A stretch of 34,657 bases of DNA from Flavobacteriia bacterium (GTDB taxonomy: Bacteria; Bacteroidota; Bacteroidia; Flavobacteriales; Flavobacteriaceae), in NCBI GenBank assembly GCA_030626085.1, contig DAOUPQ010000003.1:1-34657 (forward strand). The letters are read 5' to 3'. The position numbers were made by a program, and so were the translations under genes. The notes under the pieces were generated by a model. That model saw only the letters and a program-made list of their open reading frames with translations. It was not told the origin of the DNA and did no database searches. Numbering within the stretch: position 1 is the stretch's first letter; each line of letters begins with the position of its first letter. This document shows positions 1 to 7,339 of the stretch, piece after piece.

Positions 1-118
1 AAATAATATATTTATTTCAGCATTATCACATTTCACCTTTTTTCAACAAATCTCACAACCAACAAATCGTTCCACTAATCGTATACTTAAATTTATTGAA
101 ATATCAACAATTATTGGC

Positions 119-1639
119 TTATGCGCTACGCTTATGTTTAAAAATTATATTAAAAATTGCCTTAAAAAAATATTTAGTATCTGTTGTATAAGGGTTTTTG
201 ATTTTTTCTTCCAAATAATCTTTTTCAGATTGCAATACACTCATTACATTACCATTACGATTTAATGCAACATAAGGTGGAATACAGCCTGGTTTTTGAG
301 TTAAACGAAGTTTTTGCATCTCTTTAGGAATATCTTGAAAATATCTTTGAGAAACAGGGCGAATACCTACTAATTTCATATCTCCTTTTAATACATTAAT
401 TAACTGAGGTATTTCATCAAACCAAAACTTTCGCATAAATTTACCCCATGTTGGTATTCTAAAATCTTCTGCTGGTTTACCAGTTTCAGCATATCCATTT
501 ACTTTCAATACATAGTCTTGCAGGTATTCACTGTACGGATGCATGGTTCTGAATTTATAAACCTTAATTATTTTGCCATTTTTGCCTAATCTGGGCATTC
601 TATAAACTGGCCCATAACTTGGATTTAAATCAAATTCAGGTTCATTTTCCTTTTTTACTATAAAATAAATTAATCCATCATAAGTTTTATAATCCATTAT
701 TTTAAAACCACTGCTTACCAATCTGCCTAAACCTTCGGCTTTTGACAATAATCTGTCATTACCTTTAGTAATATCAAAATAGTATTTTTTTGTAAATGAT
801 AATTTTGGCAGAATTCTTTTAAATAAAAATTCTACTAAAAAATAAAAATCCCTAATCACGGGTATATTATTAATGTTCTTTCGATTTTTTCTGGCAGTAA
901 AAGTCTCTAAACACCCGACAAAAATTCCATCTTTTGGTAATTTAGAATTAATTTTTTCTAAATATTTATTAATATACCTTACATCATTTACTTTTTGTAA
1001 ACTTATTATACTCTTAGTATTATTAATCTTATCTAATTTGATACTATTAGCATCTTGTATGATCAACAAGTTTTTATCAGAAAAATCAACATAATTATCT
1101 AAATATCTAAATATATCAATATTTGATATCTTTTTAAATAAAAGTTTATACTTATTATATTCAGAATTATTTTCTCTAAGATCTTGAAGATTTCTGTTTC
1201 TTAATTCTACAAAATCCTGACTCCATTTGAGAAATTTATCTTGAGTAATATTTTCTCTATTACAAATTTCAGCTACACTTGTCGCACCACTTTTCCCTTC
1301 AATAACAATTTTAAACTTGTCATCCTCAGAGAGTTTCGTTCTCTGTAGAGAATTGTTGATAGATTTAGAATTGTTGATTTTTAAAAATTCTTGGCTCCAT
1401 TGATAAAACATCGATGGAGTAATTTTTTCTCTTATACACAACTCACCAATAGTAATACTTCCACTTTGTCCTTCAATAACAATTTTGGTTCTCTCTTTTG
1501 TTGTGAATTTTTCCTTTAAGTTGATATGATTTCCCCCACTCGTAGAATTTAGGAGGTTCTTTCGAAAAACATTTTGGTATTGATCTAAAATGTTTTGTTT
1601 GGGTAATTTTATTTTCATAGCAAGCAATTTATAAATCAA
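119..1639 (-). CDS. Sugar transferase (initiating phosphoglycosyltransferase) with two N-terminal transposase-type HTH repeats
   Basis: The C-terminal part (about residues 335-506) is a PglC/WcaJ-type bacterial sugar transferase, the family that moves a sugar phosphate from a nucleotide sugar to undecaprenyl phosphate. Visible motifs are KVYKFRTMHPYSEYL, the Asp-Glu pair at 408-409 (WFDEIPQLINVLKGDM) and LVGIRPVS. The N-terminal five-helix membrane bundle of WcaJ is absent, as in the short Bacteroidota relatives. Residues about 43-88 and 101-146 are two copies of an IS3-OrfA-like helix-turn-helix unit (KIVIEGxSG, then ELC or EIC, then WSQ). A linker of about 190 residues follows. The start is unsure: Met8 (MKIKLPKQN) is equally possible. 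It is the last minus-strand gene of the locus and lies divergent to the lipoprotein gene. The enzymatic part is sure at family level; the role of the HTH repeats is unknown. Confidence 0.88.
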   Translation of the reverse strand: MIYKLLAMKIKLPKQNILDQYQNVFRKNLLNSTSGGNHINLKEKFTTKERTKIVIEGQSGSITIGELCIREKITPSMFYQWSQEFLKINNSKSINNSLQRTKLSEDDKFKIVIEGKSGATSVAEICNRENITQDKFLKWSQDFVELRNRNLQDLRENNSEYNKYKLLFKKISNIDIFRYLDNYVDFSDKNLLIIQDANSIKLDKINNTKSIISLQKVNDVRYINKYLEKINSKLPKDGIFVGCLETFTARKNRKNINNIPVIRDFYFLVEFLFKRILPKLSFTKKYYFDITKGNDRLLSKAEGLGRLVSSGFKIMDYKTYDGLIYFIVKKENEPEFDLNPSYGPVYRMPRLGKNGKIIKVYKFRTMHPYSEYLQDYVLKVNGYAETGKPAEDFRIPTWGKFMRKFWFDEIPQLINVLKGDMKLVGIRPVSQRYFQDIPKEMQKLRLTQKPGCIPPYVALNRNGNVMSVLQSEKDYLEEKIKNPYTTDTKYFFKAIFNIIFKHKRSA

Positions 1640-1998
1640 TTAATAAACTAAACCCTATAAAAACAAAAAAAAGTATCCTAAAAAATAAAAAGTTATTTTT
1701 AAAAACAACTAAGTTTTCTTTAGCATACCAACTATTTATATGAGGGGAGCATATAATTGACATTTATTATTTCTTTTTCTTAACGCTGTAAATATACAAA
1801 ATTTTTATTAAAATAATTAGATTTAATGTGAAAAATTAGCTGAATCTATCTTGTAGATAATAGTAAATGATTGATATTCAATATAAATCAAATTTTTGTT
1901 CATCATAATAGTGAAATAAGAAATCTACAAACTTATAAATACATTATCCCTTTCTAAAAATATAATTATATTTGTAGTTATCAATTTCAATTAGAATT
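1640..1998. other. Divergent intergenic region, 359 bp
   Basis: No ORF is supported here. It is very A+T-rich and separates the minus-strand sugar transferase from the plus-strand lipoprotein gene, so both promoters should lie inside it. A plus-strand -7 box is listed separately. A minus-strand match to TAnnTTTG (TAAGTTTG, read from plus 1928-1935) would give a leader of nearly 300 nt for the sugar transferase, and its -33 partner is weak. A short hairpin (ATCTA/TAGAT) sits near 1845-1860. Nothing else was recognised. Confidence 0.5.
1967..1974 (+). promoter_or_regulatory. Candidate Bacteroidota -7 promoter box (TATATTTG)
   Basis: The sequence matches the Bacteroidota consensus TAnnTTTG exactly and would start transcription near 1980, about 20 nt before the ATG at 1999. 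No good TTTG is visible at the expected -33 position, so this is a candidate only. Confidence 0.4.
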
Positions 1999-2826
1999 AT
2001 GGCAATCAAAAATATTATTTCCTTTCTTATCTTACTATTTGTTCTTACATCATGTGAAAAGAAGACAAATAATTTAACAAAAATTATAAACATTATGGAA
2101 ACTATAAAAGATGTACCTCAAAAAGAATGGGATCTGTTGGCTAACAAAAAGATCTTTTTCGGGCATCAATCTGTTGGCTATAATATGATTGATGGAATTG
2201 AAACCATCTTAAAAGAGAGTTCAAATATCAAACTAAATATCAAAAAAGGAAAAGACTTAAACTTATTTATATCTCCTGTTTTTGCACATAATAACAATGG
2301 TTCCAATAGAGATCCAAAATCTAAAATTGATGCTTTTTGTAAAGCAATGGAAGAAGGATTAGGCGATAAGGTTGATATGGCAGGTTTTAAATTTTGTTAT
2401 GTTGATTTTGAAGACGGTTCTGATGCTCTGGAAATTTTTAATTATTATAAAAAAAAGATGGATGAAATAACCATAAAATATCCAAAAGTTAAAATTATTC
2501 ATTTTACCTGCCCAATTAGATCTTTACAAAAGGGACCAAAAGGTATTATAAAGAAACTTTTAGGTAAAGATATTGGTATTAAAGATAATATTGCAAGACA
2601 AGAATTTAATGAACTTTTGTTAAAGGAATACAAAGGTAAGGCTGTTTTTGATCTTGCTAAAGCTGAATCTACTTATTCTGATGGAAGTAGAGAATATTCA
2701 GAAGTTGATGGTAAAAAGATTTTTACAATGATACCAGCATATACGAATGACGGAGGTCATTTATCAAAAAAAGGTAAACTTATTATTGGAAGTGATTTTT
2801 TATTTTTCTTAGCAAACCTTATCTGA
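1999..2826 (+). CDS. SGNH/GDSL-like hydrolase lipoprotein
   Basis: The N-terminus is a lipoprotein signal (hydrophobic stretch, lipobox LTSC, Cys19), so the protein is expected to be exported and lipid-anchored. The mature part resembles the SGNH hydrolase fold: FFGHQSVGYN near residues 53-62 occupies the nucleophile-block position (Ser58), and DGGHLSKKG near 251-259 supplies the C-terminal Asp/His. SGNH proteins in glycan loci often add or remove O-acyl groups, which is the inferred role. The HQS form of the first block differs from the usual GDS, so catalysis is not certain. The stop overlaps the next start (TGATG), so it is translationally coupled to the GNAT gene. These two are the only full plus-strand genes in the window. 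Confidence 0.72.
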   Translation: MAIKNIISFLILLFVLTSCEKKTNNLTKIINIMETIKDVPQKEWDLLANKKIFFGHQSVGYNMIDGIETILKESSNIKLNIKKGKDLNLFISPVFAHNNNGSNRDPKSKIDAFCKAMEEGLGDKVDMAGFKFCYVDFEDGSDALEIFNYYKKKMDEITIKYPKVKIIHFTCPIRSLQKGPKGIIKKLLGKDIGIKDNIARQEFNELLLKEYKGKAVFDLAKAESTYSDGSREYSEVDGKKIFTMIPAYTNDGGHLSKKGKLIIGSDFLFFLANLI

Positions 2827-3842
2827 TGGCAGAAATAATTAGAAGAATTGAAGAAAGAGATTTTGAGGCTGTATCAGCAATTTATGATGGAAGAAAAAGT
2901 GTAGAGGAGTTAAAATGGTTGTTTACGGATCCTGATGACTCAACAATTTATAATGCTTTTGTAGCTCTTAAAGGCCAAGATGAAATTATTGGAGTAATTG
3001 GATATCTTACATCTATTTATATTCAAAATAAAACTGAAGTTAAAGGTGTAATTCCAATTTCTTGGAAAATCAAATCAAATTATAAGGGAATTGCAGGTAT
3101 AACTCTATTTAAAGAAGTATTCAAAAAAAGTGATTTTGGTATTACTATAGAAGGGTCAAAATCTGCTCAAAATCTATATTCAATTTTTAAATTTAAATAT
3201 TTTTCAAATATTGATGTTTATTATAAAATTTTAAATATTCCTGAATTTTATAATTCTCTAAATCTAAAGAATTTTTTCAAAAAGACTGGGTTATTTTTAT
3301 TTCTGCTGCCTAGTTTTTTTCGTAAAACTAACAAAGAATCGCTATATAAAGATGTTGAATTTATTAATTATGATGGAAATAACTTTTTGGAAGACAGAGA
3401 GTATGACATTGTTTTTAAGAAAAAAATCACTAAGAATTATATTGATTGGTTACTTGATTGCCCTATACTAGATACTTATGCTTTTAATATTAAAAAAGGC
3501 AAAGAAAATCTTGGTGTTTGTATTTTGTATATTCAAAAAATAAATAACGTAAAAAAAGGAAGAATTGTGCACATTCCATTTTTGGGTTTTGACAATAATA
3601 TATGGAATAGTGTAATTAAAAAATGTTTAACATTTTTTAGGAAAGAAGGATGTTGTGTCGTTACAGGTTTAGCACATCATAAAATGAGCCACCTTGGTTT
3701 TGTAGGTATAGGATCAAAAAAAATAAAGAAACACCATAAACCTTTATTTATAAAAGATATCAATCATAATTTAACATCAATCAATTTAGATAATTGGCAT
3801 TTACAGTATTCGGAAGGAGATAAGGCATATAGAGGGATTTAG
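2826..3842 (+). CDS. GNAT-like N-acetyltransferase domain protein
   Basis: The N-terminal half looks like a GNAT fold: IRRIEERDFEAVSAIYDGR at the start, a central strand IIGVIGYLTS, and a segment KSNYKGIAGITLFKEVFK at the acetyl-CoA loop position. The C-terminal half (about 180-338) is a second, poorly conserved region that could be a second GNAT-like domain, as in GNAT/FemAB-like proteins of polysaccharide loci. No catalytic residue can be assigned. The start overlaps the stop of the lipoprotein gene, so the two probably act together, perhaps in acyl modification of the glycan. The gene ends 15 bp from the convergent hexapeptide transferase. Family placement is moderate; substrate unknown. 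Confidence 0.62.
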   Translation: MAEIIRRIEERDFEAVSAIYDGRKSVEELKWLFTDPDDSTIYNAFVALKGQDEIIGVIGYLTSIYIQNKTEVKGVIPISWKIKSNYKGIAGITLFKEVFKKSDFGITIEGSKSAQNLYSIFKFKYFSNIDVYYKILNIPEFYNSLNLKNFFKKTGLFLFLLPSFFRKTNKESLYKDVEFINYDGNNFLEDREYDIVFKKKITKNYIDWLLDCPILDTYAFNIKKGKENLGVCILYIQKINNVKKGRIVHIPFLGFDNNIWNSVIKKCLTFFRKEGCCVVTGLAHHKMSHLGFVGIGSKKIKKHHKPLFIKDINHNLTSINLDNWHLQYSEGDKAYRGI

Positions 3843-3857
3843 GAAGACTTATAAAAT

Positions 3858-4487
3858 TTAAATTTCCATTTTTAATCTAAGTTTTTCAATATTTGCTATT
3901 CTTTTTACATAACGCTTCCCATCTCTTTCATACCAAGCCTTAGCACTACTTTTGATTATTGCAGGTGTGCCTGCCAACAAAACATTTGAGGTTGATATTG
4001 ATTTATTGACTAGAGAATTTGATGCAACTGAAATATTATCTCCTAATATAATATCTGAGCCCATAATTAGAGCCCCAGAAGATAAATAAAGACCATCTCC
4101 AATTAGTTTTCCTCCCCCCCCAATACAAGTTGAGGTGTGTAAAACACAAAAATTCCCCGCTTTTATTGAACTATTTATAACAATTGTTCCATAATGAGGT
4201 ATAAGCAAACCATATCCAAATGTATTATACCCTATGGTAAATCCTAATTTAACTCCTAATCTTTTATAACGCCATCTATGGAAATAGCATTTAAATCCAA
4301 CAACTTTACTATTTCTTTTTACATTATCATAATATGCAACATACCTCATTGAACGTAAAAACATTAAGATATAGTTAGGTGAAGTAAAATTTTTTAACCT
4401 TTCTCTACAATTAATTTTTGCTGATTTATTAGCGATAATTCTATCTGCCGAAATATAAAAAAGTAATTCTTTTTTTGATAAAATCAT
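3858..4487 (-). CDS. Hexapeptide-repeat (left-handed beta-helix) acetyltransferase, serine acetyltransferase-like
   Basis: The C-terminal two thirds carry hexapeptide turns of a left-handed beta-helix: IGYNTFGYGLLIPHYGTIVI, then AGNFCVLHTSTCIGGGG, SSGALIMGSDIILGDNISVASNSLV. The His-containing segments (IPHYGTIV, LHTSTCIG) sit where CysE-like enzymes keep catalytic histidines. LLAGTPAIIKSSAK is the usual C-terminal cap. At 209 aa it is shorter than CysE and fits the serine-acetyltransferase-like O-acetyltransferases found in surface polysaccharide loci, using acetyl-CoA on a sugar or lipid-linked acceptor. It lies 63 bp downstream of the deacetylase gene. A role in sugar O- or N-acetylation is inferred; the acceptor is unknown. 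Confidence 0.8.
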   Translation of the reverse strand: MILSKKELLFYISADRIIANKSAKINCRERLKNFTSPNYILMFLRSMRYVAYYDNVKRNSKVVGFKCYFHRWRYKRLGVKLGFTIGYNTFGYGLLIPHYGTIVINSSIKAGNFCVLHTSTCIGGGGKLIGDGLYLSSGALIMGSDIILGDNISVASNSLVNKSISTSNVLLAGTPAIIKSSAKAWYERDGKRYVKRIANIEKLRLKMEI

Positions 4488-4550
4488 TTTTTTATCTAAT
4501 ATTAGAGTATAATTAAGTAGTATTTATTGTTTCCAGTTTAAATCTGTATT

Positions 4551-5330
4551 TTATACATAAAAATACTTTTTAATTATATTTTTTACATTTTGTAATACAA
4601 GTTCTTTGGCCCATAGTAAGGAGTTCTTATGCCACCTTTGAGGATGAAAAGTAAACATTATTTTTTTAGGTAATTCGGAAGAATTTATTGCTTTGATTAT
4701 CTGATTAGTAGAATGGTACTTTTGTTCAAAGGAACCATTAACTTTATCTCTAACACTAACTTTATGACCATCCCACCTTCTACCTGTATCTGTTAAATAA
4801 AATACTTGGTTAAAATCAACGTCAAAATAGGGTTCGCCAATTATGTCAAAATCCAAATAATTATATTTTTTCCATAGTTCTTTATTATCAAATTTTGATC
4901 TAGGACTTCCATGCATACAGATAGTCTCAACATTTACCAATTCCCTTATTTCATTTAAATGCTGTTCGAATTGATCTATTGCTAAATCAACATCTCCTCT
5001 TGCTGTATCCATTGTTTCATAATGATAGCCTAATTCATGACCTAAACTATCAATTTGCAATATAATATCTTCATCCCAACTCTCAGGAACTGCTCTAAAA
5101 TAATAAGATCCTTTTATACCTAATTTATTCTGAATCTGAGCAAATTTCAAAGAATTTTGTGGTAATAAATCAACATCATGCCTTAGAATTACAACTTTAT
5201 TTTTAGGTTTTTTAATAAACTCTTCAAAAGTCTGAAAAGAATAGTTTTTTTCCTTAAGAGTTGTAATTAATTCAGTATATTTTTTTAAAGTAAAATCCAT
5301 TTTATTTTTTAAATAAATTTTGATAATCAA
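4551..5330 (-). CDS. Polysaccharide deacetylase (NodB-like) family protein
   Basis: Seen motifs fit a NodB-type, metal-dependent deacetylase: VVILRHDVD at about 46-54 (the His-Asp-x-Asp block), GHELGYHYE at about 97-105 (the His motif), ICMHGSPRS and a late IMFTFHPQRW. No signal peptide is visible, so it probably acts in the cytoplasm on a nucleotide sugar or lipid-linked intermediate. The ORF opens with MIIKIYLKNK, but Met11 (MDFTLKKYTEL, codon at 5298-5300) is a more natural start. It sits 81 bp after the DUF354 gene and 63 bp before a hexapeptide acetyltransferase, so deacetylation followed by a new acylation is one reading. The substrate is unknown. Confidence 0.8.
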   Translation of the reverse strand: MIIKIYLKNKMDFTLKKYTELITTLKEKNYSFQTFEEFIKKPKNKVVILRHDVDLLPQNSLKFAQIQNKLGIKGSYYFRAVPESWDEDIILQIDSLGHELGYHYETMDTARGDVDLAIDQFEQHLNEIRELVNVETICMHGSPRSKFDNKELWKKYNYLDFDIIGEPYFDVDFNQVFYLTDTGRRWDGHKVSVRDKVNGSFEQKYHSTNQIIKAINSSELPKKIMFTFHPQRWHKNSLLWAKELVLQNVKNIIKKYFYV

Positions 5331-5411
5331 TATTATCTTTTAGAGTTACCCATTTAAGTCGCAAAATCATAATAGATAAAGACTTTTAAACCCAATGAAC
5401 ATATATGACGA

Positions 5412-6533
5412 TTAGATATTTTCATAGAATTTAAAATTTTGATTACAAATCAGTTCTTTGAGAACTAAATGGGTAACCCTATTATCTTTAATAATACTAA
5501 CACTTTTTGGATAATTTTCTATAAACCAAATTAAAAACCCAGTAACATCTATTTTATCTTTTAACAAAGCTTTTCTTTTATCTATCCAATTATTTTGTTT
5601 ACTATTTTTAATAATTTCTTCAGCTTTATAAATTGCTAAAATTTGATCATCATGACTCTCAGTAAAATTAAATACTAAACCATATTTTTTTTCAAGTTCA
5701 TTTGTATATAAACGACCTGTATCATCAATGTATATTCCAGGAGTACCAAGAACGGCTCCTTCAGATATCATTGTTCCACTTTCTCCAAATATTAATGATG
5801 CAAATGCCATAGCATCATGAATTTTTTCAGGTTTTAGCGGAAACTTATATTTTAATAAATCGGGAGGTAATTTTTTTTCTGATGATATAAATACTTTTGA
5901 GTATTTAGATAAAGTTTTTACTACTTTTATTTTGTTCTCAATTGACATCCCACTATGATTTATATCATGTGTAGCTTCCCAACTAACAAATCTAACAATA
6001 CAAAACTTTTCTCCTTGTGATAATCCTAACTCATTTATCACTTTACTATTTGGTGTAAATCTATTGGGATGTAAATATGCTAACTCATGATAACCAGAAT
6101 ATTCTATTGTTTTAGCTCCTAAAAATGGATGCATATAATCTGATGTTAAAATAACAGAAGTAAATGGTTTATATAATCTAATTTGCTCAAAATTAAATGT
6201 GTCTTCAAATGATATGTGGGATTTCCTCATTAACCAAGCAATTTGAGCAGCGTAAATTGAACCATGACTCAAAAAAAGATTAGGTTTAAATTTTAAAGAA
6301 ATAACAAACAACTTAAAATTAAATAAAAATAAACCTATAATTTTTCCAAATGATGTTTTAAATTTTTTCCCAAAAGATACATACTCAAAATTATACTTTT
6401 TTAACAAATCAATCTCAAATTCTTTCTCCCTACATGTAAATAATATCTTATGTCCTTTTTTTTGCATTTCCCATGCAAAATTTTTAAACAGATGAACATG
6501 TGCCGGATGGCCAATATCTATCAAAACTTTCAT
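5412..6533 (-). CDS. DUF354 family protein (glycosyltransferase/UDP-GlcNAc 2-epimerase-like fold)
   Basis: The N-terminus MKVLIDIGHPAHVHLFKNFA is the hallmark of DUF354, a family with a two-domain GT-B-like fold related to UDP-GlcNAc 2-epimerases and MurG. Other matching blocks are FLSHGSIYAAQIAWLMRKS, EKIHDAMAFASLIFGESGTM (the nucleotide-sugar-binding region of GT-B folds) and LGTPGIYIDDTGR. Its length of 373 aa is about normal. The start codon overlaps the end of the decarboxylase-like gene by 4 bp (ATGA), so the pair is coupled, and the ATP-grasp gene is just upstream. It may be a glycosyltransferase or epimerase; no reaction is established for the family as far as I know. Confidence 0.82.
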   Translation of the reverse strand: MKVLIDIGHPAHVHLFKNFAWEMQKKGHKILFTCREKEFEIDLLKKYNFEYVSFGKKFKTSFGKIIGLFLFNFKLFVISLKFKPNLFLSHGSIYAAQIAWLMRKSHISFEDTFNFEQIRLYKPFTSVILTSDYMHPFLGAKTIEYSGYHELAYLHPNRFTPNSKVINELGLSQGEKFCIVRFVSWEATHDINHSGMSIENKIKVVKTLSKYSKVFISSEKKLPPDLLKYKFPLKPEKIHDAMAFASLIFGESGTMISEGAVLGTPGIYIDDTGRLYTNELEKKYGLVFNFTESHDDQILAIYKAEEIIKNSKQNNWIDKRKALLKDKIDVTGFLIWFIENYPKSVSIIKDNRVTHLVLKELICNQNFKFYENI

Positions 6534-7333
6534 TCTTCTGCAATTATTGTTTTAATGGCAAAAATCTGTTCTCCTAATTTCACTTTTACCTTGTATCTTA
6601 CAGGGATTATTAAATCAACCTGACTTCCAAAACGAATCATGCCAAACCATTGACCCTGTTTTAGCTCTTGACCAATTTTTACATATGAATCAATTCTTCT
6701 TACCAGTCTTGATGCAGTTTGAACAATTCCAACTGTCATTCTATCATTTTTGATTACCAACGTATTTCTCTCATTTTCTAAAATTGCTTTTGGCTCTTTA
6801 AGAGATAAAAATTTGCCAGCAATATGTTTATTTAGTATTACTTCACCTTTAATCGGTGCACAGTTCTTATGAACATCAAAAGGTGTCATATTAATACCTA
6901 TCAGCCAACATGGAGTTTCTAATAAATCGGTTTGAGTTATTTCATTTAATTTTGCTTTTAAACCTTTTTTTATAGATATTGGAACCTCTCCTTTATTGAT
7001 TTTTTTTATATAAATTATATTTCCATCTGCTGGTGAAACCATTTCGTTTTTCTTAGCATCAATTTTTCTATTTGGGGTTCTCCAAAATCTAATCATGGTT
7101 AATGTAAATGCAAAACCTAAAACCAAAATCGGAATAAGAAAAAATAATAACCAATTATAATTTGGTGGTATTAATCTAACCATAATAAAACAAGTTAAAA
7201 ATGTCAATATTATGGCAATTATATTGTCTTTATACAAATATGTAAGACTAATTCTTGTTTTTTTATGTAAATACAAATAAGTTAAAGAACTTATTATTAA
7301 GCTTTCAAATAAATATGTTAATAATGTAATCAT
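6530..7333 (-). CDS. Phosphatidylserine decarboxylase-like pyruvoyl enzyme with N-terminal membrane segments
   Basis: Residues from about 98 match the phosphatidylserine decarboxylase family in order: MVSPADGNI, NMTPFDVHKNCAPIKGE, LENERNTLV, RLVRRIDSY and FGMIRFGSQVDLIIP. In this family the chain cleaves itself before the Ser of the C-terminal GS(T/R) motif to form a pyruvoyl group; here that is Ser237 in FGSQ. About three hydrophobic helices precede the domain, so it is a membrane protein. The upstream ATP-grasp gene ends 6 bp before it and the DUF354 gene overlaps it by 4 bp, an arrangement not expected of housekeeping phospholipid synthesis. A dedicated decarboxylase acting on a seryl or similar group attached to the glycan precursor is possible (inference); ordinary PE synthesis is the alternative. 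Confidence 0.85.
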   Translation of the reverse strand: MITLLTYLFESLIISSLTYLYLHKKTRISLTYLYKDNIIAIILTFLTCFIMVRLIPPNYNWLLFFLIPILVLGFAFTLTMIRFWRTPNRKIDAKKNEMVSPADGNIIYIKKINKGEVPISIKKGLKAKLNEITQTDLLETPCWLIGINMTPFDVHKNCAPIKGEVILNKHIAGKFLSLKEPKAILENERNTLVIKNDRMTVGIVQTASRLVRRIDSYVKIGQELKQGQWFGMIRFGSQVDLIIPVRYKVKVKLGEQIFAIKTIIAEE

Positions 7334-7339
7334 CTTTTT

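Noticed and set aside
873-1094. Plus-strand 73-aa ORF inside the sugar transferase gene
   Set aside because: It is antisense to a well-supported coding frame and has a low-complexity hydrophobic composition without family features.
1300-1639. Insertion sequence or transposase gene (OrfA of an IS3-like element)
   Set aside because: The HTH units are in one continuous frame with the sugar transferase, and there are no terminal inverted repeats, OrfB or target duplications.
3854-3865. Bidirectional terminator AAATTTAAATTT between convergent genes
   Set aside because: The palindrome is only A and T, has no loop and no following T-tract; in this composition it is likely by chance.
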